Assembly: GCA_030673805.1 (NCBI GenBank)
Contig: DAOVIH010000007.1
Coordinates: 1-24,365 of the forward strand
Source: Candidatus Bathyarchaeota archaeon
GTDB lineage: Archaea; Thermoproteota; Bathyarchaeia; Bathyarchaeales; Bathycorpusculaceae
Reading direction: 5' to 3'
Length of the DNA: 24,365 bases
The notes beneath the pieces were generated by a model. It saw only the letters and a program-made list of their open reading frames with translations, ran no database searches and had not been told where the DNA came from. Every line of letters starts with the position of its first letter. The first letter of the stretch is position 1. The position numbers and the translations under genes were made by a program. Shown here piece by piece: positions 8,313-15,508 of this stretch.

Positions 8313-8810
8313 CATAGCTCTCTTATGAAAGAATGTTATTGTAATTCTTGTACCAACGTTAACCCTTTTAATGAAGTATATTTTTGCTCTCTATTTTAGC
8401 AAACGACACATTTCTTAACCTATTCCATTACGGACTTTCTGTTCATAAAGATAGTCTATGTTATCTGGAAAAACAAAGGAAGTGATATTTTTTAGGGACG
8501 TCATCTCCCTCGAACTTTCACATGGTTACATAATGGGAAGAAGTAAATTCCTATGCTGACTCTTGGAAATATGCTTCTTCGAAGCTGAGAAACACTAGGA
8601 AATACTCTCTGCAATAGAATAAAAGAGCGTGGAAAGAGGTCTTTTTCATAGTTAGACTAATATAGACGGCGATATACCTAATTTCAATGGTTAGGATTCT
8701 TGAGAAAGAGTCAAATCCGATGTAGGTGATTTTTGCTTTTTCTCAAAATTGCTCTGGCCGTTGCTTAATTCACACATGGAATTGCAGCATAAAGGCTAGG
8801 GAATGTGAGA
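8313..8810. other. Non-coding spacer with one long stem
   Basis: About 500 bases without a credible gene. I see a hairpin at 8700-8746: an 11-bp stem (one G-T pair) around a 25-base loop, and a tiny one at 8572-8584 (GCTTC/GAAGC). A/T-rich words such as those near 8480 could be promoter debris. Nothing else is recognisable; the region may be an old, eroded upstream part of the aIF1A relic locus. Confidence 0.4.
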
Positions 8811-8976
8811 ATGGGCAAGAGGAAAGTAATTAGCGAGGCAAGCCTAGACAACATGGTATTGCCTTGCAGAAGTGATGTGTTGGGACTTCCAGTCAGACAA
8901 ACGTAGCGATATTTTCTGGCGATATCGAAGAAACCAAAGTGAGTGGCTAAGACGACACGATTACCTTAAGATCTAA
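8811..8976 (+). pseudogene. eif1A: Relic of translation initiation factor aIF1A with internal deletion
   Basis: From ATG 8811 the frame reads MGKRKVISEASLDNMVLP followed by CRSDVLG, which is the archaeal aIF1A N-terminus, then derails to a stop at 8904. In the +1 frame from 8887 to the TAA at 8974 it reads FQSDKRSDIFWRYRRNQSEW and LRRHDYLKI, the aIF1A C-terminus (compare the family's GDIIWRY...NQVEWL). About 40-50 residues between them, the OB-fold core that binds the ribosomal A site, are missing, and the two ends are out of frame. aIF1A is normally about 100 residues and essential, so an intact copy must lie elsewhere. The relic ends 12 bases before the SSB-like gene. The two matching ends in the right order make chance very unlikely; an assembly error is the main alternative. 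Confidence 0.82.
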
Positions 8977-8988
8977 CTAAAAAAAGAG

Positions 8989-9642
8989 TTGAGAGCATTG
9001 AGATGTAAACGGTCATTGGGCGAATATCTCGCATTTATTTCAGTGAAATATGAAGTCGATCCTGACCAGTTTTTCAACGCGATAATCTCCGCTGGAGAAA
9101 ATCGCAAAGTTAAATGCGGCGACCTCTCAATAGAAGGTCGGGGTAAAACAAACAACAAACATATCTTCTTAATTATGAAGAACGGCAAAGTAGTTGCTCA
9201 GTTTCCAATATCCAAAGAATTCCTGTTGGAACGAGAAAATCCATTAAGAAATTTTGTAGAGACTGAGCGAATTCGCAGATGCCTGTCCAAAAAGAACGAA
9301 AGGCCTGACTCTCAGTCTATTGGAGATTTAAGAACGGGACTAAGGCATGTCAACCTGAAGGCAAAAATAGTAGAGGTTTCGGAGCCTAAACTAGTTTTTA
9401 CCAAATACGGAAATTACGCTAACGTGGCAAAAGCTTTGATAGAAGATGAGACCGGATCAATCAAACTTTGTTTGTGGAACGATCAAATAAACTCTGTCTC
9501 TATAGGGGACACGGTAAAGATTGAAAATGCAAGAACATACATGTTTAGAGGCGAGAAACAACTAAGCCTTGGAAAAAACGGGGTTCTCAACAACCTCGAA
9601 GATCAACGGAAGCATCAACTAGCCGAAGAATTGAGCGTCTAG
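8989..9642 (+). CDS. OB-fold single-strand DNA-binding protein (SSB/RPA-like)
   Basis: A 217-residue protein. Residues about 111-200 form one OB fold of the archaeal RPA/SSB type: IGDLRTGLRHVNLKAKIVEV opens it, then DETGSIKLCLWND (153-165), SIGDTVKIENARTYMFRG and QLSLGKNG close it. Residues 1-90 form a separate alpha/beta domain (KYEVDPDQFFNAI, KHIFLIMKNGKVVAQFP) often seen fused to archaeal OB-fold proteins. It probably binds single-stranded nucleic acid in replication or repair. There is no zinc finger and no acidic C-terminal tail. The start is uncertain: TTG 8989 or TTG 8998, neither with a strong ribosome site, directly after the aIF1A relic, whose stop is in the same frame. The deletion next door may have disturbed its original leader. 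Confidence 0.78.
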   Translation: MRALRCKRSLGEYLAFISVKYEVDPDQFFNAIISAGENRKVKCGDLSIEGRGKTNNKHIFLIMKNGKVVAQFPISKEFLLERENPLRNFVETERIRRCLSKKNERPDSQSIGDLRTGLRHVNLKAKIVEVSEPKLVFTKYGNYANVAKALIEDETGSIKLCLWNDQINSVSIGDTVKIENARTYMFRGEKQLSLGKNGVLNNLEDQRKHQLAEELSV

Positions 9643-10541
9643 TGGGTCTAGCCCCATTTCTATTTGCCAAAAAAAAGCACATGAGTACTCAGATTTTGTT
9701 TTAAGGAAAAGACCTAGAAATCCAACTCCAAGGTCTCAAATGCATGCAAAATTTAAGTAGCAATTTTAGCACCCTCATTTTGATTGCAGATAAGACTGCT
9801 TGTTCATTTAAAAGTTAGATTAAGCTGAAGAACAGATTAATTCATACTTGTTAACAAATTATTTATCTGCCTTTTTTCTTCTCTATCTTTAGCTCTCACC
9901 GAAATAAAGACCTGCTCTGCATGCGCAAATCCCAAACTTGTATACTCCAATAAGAGATAACCAAAATTTGAACTCTCCCGGGTGGCATGGTACAGGTCTA
10001 TAGTGAGAGCATCTTTGCAGCATATAACGCTGTATTTCTTTTAAAGAACGAACCATTCAGGAGATCTTTTTCGATAAATCTCCAGATGCTTCTATAAATT
10101 CTGAAGCGACAAACGTGGAACCCCTTTAACCTTTGAAGATAGCGTCTGGACTCCGCCAAAATCTTTTTTAGGACTGATATTGCCAGAATTTATGTTGGTC
10201 CATAGACAAACATCCTTTGAGGACAAGTTGAAGTAAATATCAAATGAATTTGAAAAACGATTGAGACTAATCGGATTAGATGAAGATATAGTGGATAAAG
10301 TGAAACAAATCAAATGATAAGCCGGAAAGAAGTCTCCATATTTGTCTTGTTCTTCAAAAGATGAATGCGGCAATCTTAATGGTTCGAGAAGTGGTTTGGA
10401 GCGTACATAGCCTCGTTTCAATGATAAATGGGCGTTGACCGGAATTGGCCTTTTTTTGTGGGTTATCGCTGATTCAATTGTGTTGTGGTGACTTTTAATC
10501 TTTGAACTTGTGTGTGTACCTTAATCCCTTAAAAGTCCTGT
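9643..10541. other. Long gene-poor stretch with decayed-looking frames
   Basis: About 900 bases without an intact gene. On the minus strand 9840-10040 is an open 67-codon run ending in TAA, with no start codon and a stop just upstream. On the plus strand a frame from about 10100 to the TGA near 10316 is broken by one TAA: TFEDSVWTPPKSFLGL before it, and FEKRLRLIGLDEDIVDKVKQ after it looks protein-like. The minus-strand ORF over 10092-10421 looks like the antisense of this. Near 10450 is a T-run (7 T). 9643-9830 shows nothing I recognise. Confidence 0.4.
9837..10040 (-). pseudogene. Possible gene fragment, no start codon
   Basis: The minus strand is open for 67 codons before the TAA at 9839-9837, with natural-looking sequence such as LYHATRESSNFGYLLLEY and HAEQVFISVRAKDREEKRQ. 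A TAA stands directly upstream at 10043-10041, and the neighbouring frame before it (FRIYRSIWRFIEKDLL) also looks coding, so a frameshift may have split a gene here. I recognise no family. It may be chance. Confidence 0.35.
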
Positions 10542-12848
10542 TTAGACTTGGTATTCCAATAAACTTTTGAAATGGAGTCCTATGACAGCTTCCTGGACTG
10601 ATTTGTTCGTGTAGCCTGAAAAACTCAAAAGATTAGCTGTTGCAGCGTACAAGAGATGCAGGTATTTTTTCACATCTACTCTCTCTTCCTTCTCTATCAG
10701 GAGTTCTGCTTTAACTCTGCGTTCATGTCGTTTGTCTATCGCATTTGTGAAAAGAAAGCTGATGTTTTTGCCTGCGTGAACTTCAACTCCCTCTCTCATC
10801 AACTGTTTTGCTGCTATCACCTGACTGACTTGTTGCTTGTAGTTTTTCGGATGTTTTGACAAGTGCTTCTTCACAATTAGATCACAGATTGGCACTTCTC
10901 GATCAAGCAGTCTTCGTCGATATTTTTGGGTAATCTCCAATGCTTTGGGTATCCTTTCAAAGAACTCTTCAGAATTTTCAGCAACAGCTAATGCTTTAAT
11001 CATTTCCATCTGAGCATCATAAATGAGGCGTGGTGTGTCTCTTTTTCGTACTTCTAAGCCTCTAACCTTAATCTTGCCGTTTTCCATCACGCCATAGTAC
11101 CTGTTCAGAACACCTATCCTGGGATGAATTTTTGAGGGAAGGAAAACAATCCATTTGTAACGCCCTTCAAAATTTAACGGCACTCCTATCTCGTCACTCA
11201 CCTCCCTACACAAGGATTTGCACTCAGAGATAGTCGTGCCTTCCTTCTTCAACCATAAAGAGTCAATGATCCCGTGAATAACGGTGAATCCTAGCCTTTC
11301 TGAGATGCGTGCCGCCCTGAAAAAAGTATCTCTCCCAACAGCACATACCCCTAAATGGCCATCAACTGTGCCAAACTTGGCGTTTCTATAGCCCAAATAA
11401 CCAAAACACGTCACTAGAATCCACTTTAGGGCTGTCTGCCGACGATTATAAACTTCCTTGAGTGAACTGTCACGTGTTTTTTCCTTCAAACATTTGTAAA
11501 GCAACCTCTTGCCAATAACGAACTTTAAGGTTTTAGGAACGATGCCTACTCGCCTTTTACAGATGTTATAATTTAGCTCCGGAATTCGTAATGGGGACTC
11601 TATACAGCATTTACACAGTACCGTTTCAGCAGATATGTTGTTCTTCGCCATTAGTGATGGATACATCGACGCGAAGTCTACTTCGCTAACCCAATCATGG
11701 ATTCCCACCTGAGGTTCATAGATGAAACCTCCTCGATCTCCAACTAGAAGTTCATAGGCAGATTTGAATGCTTCAGGTATGCTTTTGTTTCTTGGAATCA
11801 ATACCTCATCTTTTATGGCCTGATAGAATTGAAGTGCAGACATGCTTGAGCCTATTGAAGACCGCGAAGCCGTATGCAGTGGTGTTCGGCATATTCGCGC
11901 TATTTCTATTAACCCCTCAAATCCGCAATCCCGTAATGTGAAGGTGTTTCTTTCGTCGATATGCACTCTTCCGAATAAACGTGTTGTTGGGGCTCGGTAA
12001 TACGTTCTTCCGTAAGAAAAGAAGGTTCTGCCGCAGAGCCTTCTGGGTGCAAGAGATCTGTTTTCTCTGTTTATGATCAGTTCGTTCAAGACATTGTTTA
12101 TTTTTGCTCTGTGGATTAGATAGGGAAAAAGATGGGCGTCTCCCCCCGAGGTCAAGATGATGTCCGGGTCAAGTCTTTTAATCAGCTTCACAAGCTGTAA
12201 GAGTTTGTCTCCTTCTTCTCCATGAGTTATCATTTCTTGTGTATTGTCTTGAGTTAGCACTATCTGGCTTATTGGCTCGTTGAGTTTGGCTATTTTCTTT
12301 CTCTTGGCGACCTCAACGTGGAGTTTTGTTATTCGCAAAGGTGGTATTACGTAGTTTACACTTTCAACAGAATCTCGTAGGGTATATCTTAATCCTGTTC
12401 TTTCCGTTTCAACTTCTACGAGGGCCAATGGAAAGAGGTCATGAGTGAAAAGGTAGTGTTGGTCTCCATGCAAATTGCAGTTGTGTACCTCGTATAGTGA
12501 ATAGTCCCCCATCTTCAAAACATTGCGAGTGATTACGGAAATTTTTCTGCAATCTCTGAGTTCTATCTCCAGAACTTTGCGTTTTTCGTTGTCTGTTGTA
12601 CGTGCATATTTATACACGAAGTTCCATGATTCAATAAGTTTGCTTGAGAAAAACTGGCTGGCTAATCTTTCTATGTCCTCTGCCCTTCCTGAGACATAGA
12701 TTTTAGGGTGAAATTTGTCTATTAGCCTGAATCTTTCTCCATTTTCTCCGATAATCCAAATTGTAATCTCGCCAAAGGCAGAAGGATAAACATCGAAGAT
12801 CCAGCCTTTAACATGTGTTGGGTTGACAGGATTGTTGCTTGATACCAT
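10542..12848 (-). CDS. polB: PolB2-like family-B DNA polymerase with degenerate exonuclease
   Basis: A 768-residue family-B polymerase. Palm motif A is DFASMYPS (391-398) with catalytic D391. The motif B region, RRQTALKWILVTCFGYLGY (469-487), keeps K475 and the GYLGY but has TC where NS is usual. Motif C reads HGIIDS (525-530) instead of YGDTDS, keeping D529 but not the first Asp. The proofreading domain is present but decayed: Exo I is LHVE (176-179, D to H), Exo II SGGDAHLFPYL (234-244, the Asn and Asp replaced by Gly and Leu), and no Exo III YxxxD is visible. This pattern fits the archaeal PolB2 group, not the replicative enzyme. It should extend DNA with little or no proofreading, plausibly for damage bypass. 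Last gene of a three-gene operon; its ATG overlaps the preceding gene by 41 bases, implying coupled translation. Family sure, role inferred. Confidence 0.9.
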   Translation of the reverse strand: MVSSNNPVNPTHVKGWIFDVYPSAFGEITIWIIGENGERFRLIDKFHPKIYVSGRAEDIERLASQFFSSKLIESWNFVYKYARTTDNEKRKVLEIELRDCRKISVITRNVLKMGDYSLYEVHNCNLHGDQHYLFTHDLFPLALVEVETERTGLRYTLRDSVESVNYVIPPLRITKLHVEVAKRKKIAKLNEPISQIVLTQDNTQEMITHGEEGDKLLQLVKLIKRLDPDIILTSGGDAHLFPYLIHRAKINNVLNELIINRENRSLAPRRLCGRTFFSYGRTYYRAPTTRLFGRVHIDERNTFTLRDCGFEGLIEIARICRTPLHTASRSSIGSSMSALQFYQAIKDEVLIPRNKSIPEAFKSAYELLVGDRGGFIYEPQVGIHDWVSEVDFASMYPSLMAKNNISAETVLCKCCIESPLRIPELNYNICKRRVGIVPKTLKFVIGKRLLYKCLKEKTRDSSLKEVYNRRQTALKWILVTCFGYLGYRNAKFGTVDGHLGVCAVGRDTFFRAARISERLGFTVIHGIIDSLWLKKEGTTISECKSLCREVSDEIGVPLNFEGRYKWIVFLPSKIHPRIGVLNRYYGVMENGKIKVRGLEVRKRDTPRLIYDAQMEMIKALAVAENSEEFFERIPKALEITQKYRRRLLDREVPICDLIVKKHLSKHPKNYKQQVSQVIAAKQLMREGVEVHAGKNISFLFTNAIDKRHERRVKAELLIEKEERVDVKKYLHLLYAATANLLSFSGYTNKSVQEAVIGLHFKSLLEYQV

Positions 12849-13086
12849 TCAATTCCTTCTCTATCCTGAGCAAACTCTTTTGTTGAAAAAGTAGAATCGA
12901 CATCACCATGGGCTCAAAGATCACTGGTTGAGTGGAATTGCTACCAGCCGAGGCAAAAATTCTGCAGACATCCATCAGTTCTTCAAATGCCGCTCTATCC
13001 TTACTACGTAAAGCTCTGGCAAACCCTTTCCATCTTCGAATTTCATGCTCCAAAGCCATTCTGTAGGACTCAACGGTCTTCCCCAT
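12808..13086 (-). CDS. 92-residue helical protein of the RadA-PolB operon
   Basis: A small, all-helical, soluble protein (MGKTVESYRMALEHEIRRW, ALRSKDRAAFEELMDVCR, PVIFEPMVMSILLFQQK, LLRIEKELNG). The N-terminal helices are basic and could touch DNA; the C-terminal helix is amphipathic. It lies between the RadA paralogue (3-base gap from that gene's TGA) and the polymerase (41-base overlap), so all three are surely co-transcribed and probably made in fixed ratio. Its invariable-looking core and tight packing suggest a subunit or adaptor of the polymerase, but I know of no assigned function. ATG start; the ribosome site overlaps the end of the previous gene (CTCTTGAG). Confidence 0.75.
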   Translation of the reverse strand: MGKTVESYRMALEHEIRRWKGFARALRSKDRAAFEELMDVCRIFASAGSNSTQPVIFEPMVMSILLFQQKSLLRIEKELNGIKQQSCQPNTC

Positions 13087-13089
13087 TAC

Positions 13090-13761
13090 TCAAGAGACCT
13101 CCATGAACTCCGTTAACATCAAATCCTGCGAAGGAAACTCTGCACAGCCCTGCATAAGGCGGGGATGTTTCTCCAAAAAGAACTCTTGAAAATATTTGGA
13201 AGGCCTGATAGATGCCACTACTTTTGCTCTTCCACAAGCCAGGGCATGAAAGAAGACATTTCGCCTTGAATGACAATGCGGAGGATACGTGGCTAACAAT
13301 ATCAGCTGGTTTTCTTTTGCAAACGCGGAAAGATAAGTAGTAAGTTGACTAAAAACTCTTTTTGCCTCCCCCGTTGGAATATCTCTGTCCAGGTACAATC
13401 CTGCTATATCAGATATCACCACTAGCTTTGCGTCAAATGCATTAACAATTGCTTTCAGCCTTTCCAGTACAATCGAGGTCATCTGGTGCGCAGTGAACGC
13501 TCTGGAGATGCAGATGCCCTCCAGAACTTTTCTAGGATCTAGCTGATGAAATTGAGCGATGCGGGATACCTGGTAGAGTCTAAATGTGTTGCCACCATCA
13601 ACAAAGATCACCTTTGTTCCTAACCCTCCTAGTTGACGCGGCAATTGGGCTCTAACACAGAGAAGCGATGTTAAAGGCAAAACAGCGGGAGTGCCGTATA
13701 GCAATGCAAAGTCGCCTATGGCGAAGCCTGGGAACACCTTATCAATGCTTCCAATATTCAA
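13090..13761 (-). CDS. RadA/RecA-fold paralogue lacking Walker A
   Basis: A 223-residue RadA-like core without the N-terminal helix-hairpin-helix of true RadA. The opening NIGSIDKVFPGFAIGDFALL matches the RadA/KaiC lead-in, but the P-loop reads GTPAVLPLT (23-31), with Leu, Pro and Leu where Gly, Lys and Thr are needed. A Walker B-like strand remains (KLVVISD, D118), as do FVDGGNTFRLYQVSRIA (53-69) and the late TTYLSAFAKENQLILLATYP. It probably binds partners or DNA without ATP hydrolysis, as ImuA and SulA-like RecA relatives do in bacteria. First gene of the operon with the helical protein and PolB2. The TTG start has no ribosome site; the same frame stays open for 35 further codons upstream (to a TAA near 13868) but offers no ATG, GTG or TTG, so the true N-terminus is unsettled. 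Confidence 0.78.
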   Translation of the reverse strand: MNIGSIDKVFPGFAIGDFALLYGTPAVLPLTSLLCVRAQLPRQLGGLGTKVIFVDGGNTFRLYQVSRIAQFHQLDPRKVLEGICISRAFTAHQMTSIVLERLKAIVNAFDAKLVVISDIAGLYLDRDIPTGEAKRVFSQLTTYLSAFAKENQLILLATYPPHCHSRRNVFFHALACGRAKVVASIRPSKYFQEFFLEKHPRLMQGCAEFPSQDLMLTEFMEVS

Positions 13762-14132
13762 CGAAAGTAGTTTTTGAGTTGCGAGGGCCTTGACTATGGT
13801 TTTCTGAGACAGGACTGTTGCTCTCCCGTTAGGTTTGAGAAGATAAGAAAGCGTCTTTCTAAGGCTTTAAGTTATCATCGAAGCAACCTCTCTGAAGAGC
13901 TGAGGGAGTAGAGAAAAAGTGAAATGTAGCCACTAAACCGCTGCCAATCAGTATTATCACGCACAAGAGTCAATCTTTTAAAAAACTAGATTACCACTGC
14001 AATTCAACATTTTATATGGACGAAAAGTCTCTTTTCTCTTAACAGAGGAGAATTCTACCACTCAAACACACTTCAAAAACAAAGTGCAAAATTGGGTTGA
14101 AATGGGCAATGACTGTTTATGCCCGAAGTGCG
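13762..14132. other. Spacer upstream of the RadA-PolB operon; candidate promoter
   Basis: About 370 bases between two minus-strand genes. Minus-strand TATA-like words are CCATATAAAATG (14018-14007) and TTTTTTAAAA near 13985-13976; either would give a leader of 190-220 bases before the TTG at 13761, part of which stays in frame with the RadA paralogue. At the end of the glycosyltransferase, a 12-base palindrome GCGCTATAGCGC (14130-14141) covers its last codons and stop. I see no other gene. Confidence 0.4.
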
Positions 14133-14822
14133 CTATAGCGCTTCCATCATTATTCGGTTGAGAATAGTGAAGCCGTGGCGAAGTTTGAGCTTTTTCTCTC
14201 CCAGTCTCGACCTGTACTTTATCGGTATCTCACAGATCTTATACCCCTTGCTTTCCACTAGATGGTTTAGTTCTACTTCAATGTCAAAACCTTCAGATTT
14301 GGGCCCCCAATCTTTGATTATGTCCCAACGAACTACTCTCAAGCCGGTAAGCGGATCATTCATGCGTACACCATTAATCAGCTTGTGTAAGAATGATAGG
14401 ACTCGATTTCCAAAACCGAAAGTGTTTTTCATAGCTCCCTCGGATTGTTGATCATTGAATCTGTCTCCGCAAACCATTCCTAGATCCGAATTCTCTTGCA
14501 GGATCTGAACCATTTTGGGGAAATACTCGGCTGGATATGTAAAGTCAGCATCAATCAAAGCTATGTATTCAACACCGGCATCCTTGACATGCTTAATAGC
14601 GGTGGATATCGCATCTCCTTTGCCCCGTCCCTTCTGAAAGAGAACTTGGGCTCCCAAACTCTCTGCAACCTCAACAGTCCCATCGGTGCTTCTGCCATCA
14701 ACAACTAAGCATGGAGGTTTGTCTAGAGAGTGATGTACTTCCGTTAATGTAGGGCCGAGGCCTTCTTCTTCATTCAAGGCAGCAATTACAACCAATGTTG
14801 ATTTGTTAAATCCCCTTAGCAT
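14133..14822 (-). CDS. GT2 glycosyltransferase, dolichol-phosphate sugar synthase type
   Basis: A 229-residue soluble GT-A domain. VVIAALNEEEGLGPTL (11-26) is the nucleotide-sugar binding start, VVDGRSTDGT (40-49) the second strand, and DAD (91-93) the metal-binding DxD. NDPLTGLRVVRWD and GFDIEVEL are the acceptor-side motifs of the DPM1-like branch. The C-terminus, IPIKYRSRLGEKKLKLRHGF, is typical, and there are no membrane helices, so it is probably peripheral. It likely moves a mannose or glucose from GDP/UDP onto a polyprenol phosphate for glycoprotein or lipid glycosylation. ATG start; TTTATACAAT at about 14870-14861 on the minus strand is a likely TATA. It stands alone. Family firm, sugar unknown. 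Confidence 0.9.
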   Translation of the reverse strand: MLRGFNKSTLVVIAALNEEEGLGPTLTEVHHSLDKPPCLVVDGRSTDGTVEVAESLGAQVLFQKGRGKGDAISTAIKHVKDAGVEYIALIDADFTYPAEYFPKMVQILQENSDLGMVCGDRFNDQQSEGAMKNTFGFGNRVLSFLHKLINGVRMNDPLTGLRVVRWDIIKDWGPKSEGFDIEVELNHLVESKGYKICEIPIKYRSRLGEKKLKLRHGFTILNRIMMEAL

Positions 14823-15246
14823 TACCCATCAACCTTAAATACGAAAAATCAGGTTTTAGATTGTATAAACAGTATTTCTAGACAGCATTGTTTCGTATTC
14901 ATTGTTATTCAAGACGTCGAAATATTCTCATAGATGAAACTTGCTGATCAAAAGAAGTTGTAATCCTATTGACTCAGGCTATCTATCATAAAGCTTTCTT
15001 TCTATGCAGGAGTCTCACTGGCCATTACGGTCTCCAAGATGACATTCCTGGGGGTAGTAGTCTCACTAGAAATCTTTTAAGACATCTAGGTTAGAGAGAG
15101 TCTCTCTGGACTTAGAAGGTTGTAGTTCTTGGAGAGACATCTAAGTCTGTACCAGACTCCTTCGAATATAACTTCTGAAAGCCCAGAAGATTTAAGTTTG
15201 TTTAGAGTGTAAGTCACTAAGTCCCCGGGTCTATAGCCATTCCTGA
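14823..15246. other. Repeat-rich, possibly structured non-coding stretch before the tRNA
   Basis: No reading frame here is convincing. From about 15000 the sequence is full of short direct repeats: AGACATCTA twice (around 15082 and 15138), AGTCTCACT twice (15011 and 15059), and CATTCCTG-GGGGTAGTAGTC at 15043-15062, nearly identical to 15238-15258, which enters the tRNA. Stems are also visible, such as GTCTCTC with GAGAGAC and AGTCTG/CAGACT around a 3-base loop near 15150-15166. It could be a small RNA gene or debris from tRNA-linked duplications. 14823-15000 shows only the upstream region of the glycosyltransferase. Confidence 0.4.
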
Positions 15247-15322
15247 GGGGTCGTAGTCGAGCTTGGTCTAAGATTCACGCCCGGGGCGCGTGAGATCCTG
15301 GGTTCAAATCCCAGCGGCCCCA
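15247..15322 (+). tRNA. tRNA-Pro (anticodon GGG)
   Basis: A 76-base cloverleaf. The acceptor stem GGGGTCG pairs with CGGCCCC (one T-G); the D arm GTCG...AGAT has an 11-base loop with GG; the anticodon stem CACGC/GCGTG encloses CCGGGGC, giving anticodon GGG at 15283-15285; T arm CTGGG-TTCAAAT-CCCAG; discriminator A. CCA is not encoded and no intron is seen. G37 fits proline tRNAs. Position 33 is C rather than the near-universal T, and the D stem has a G-A mismatch at its inner end. Reads codons CCC and CCU. Confidence 0.93.
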
Positions 15323-15508
15323 TCACCACAGCCACACACACCGATTAAAAAGACTATTCAACCCGTGCTGTAATTGAGGTTTTTAGCAGACTATAGATTC
15401 CTTTAGTGGAAAAGCACTGGGCTGTTTCGGCGTTGTTTAGTCCTTTTCAGAGGTGATACTTGTTTAACAGGAATACTCATAAATGGGTGACTTCGTTTTT
15501 CAGAAGAG

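Noticed and set aside
10092..10421. 109-residue minus-strand ORF
   Set aside because: Its Ser/Phe/Asn-rich sequence looks like the antisense of a plus-strand frame that itself appears coding, and I recognise no family.
13762..13868. Calling the RadA paralogue from the upstream open frame
   Set aside because: The extension has no ATG, GTG or TTG, so the annotated start remains TTG 13761.
15000..15210. CRISPR array
   Set aside because: The repeats are short, of several kinds and irregularly spaced, without uniform spacers or cas genes.
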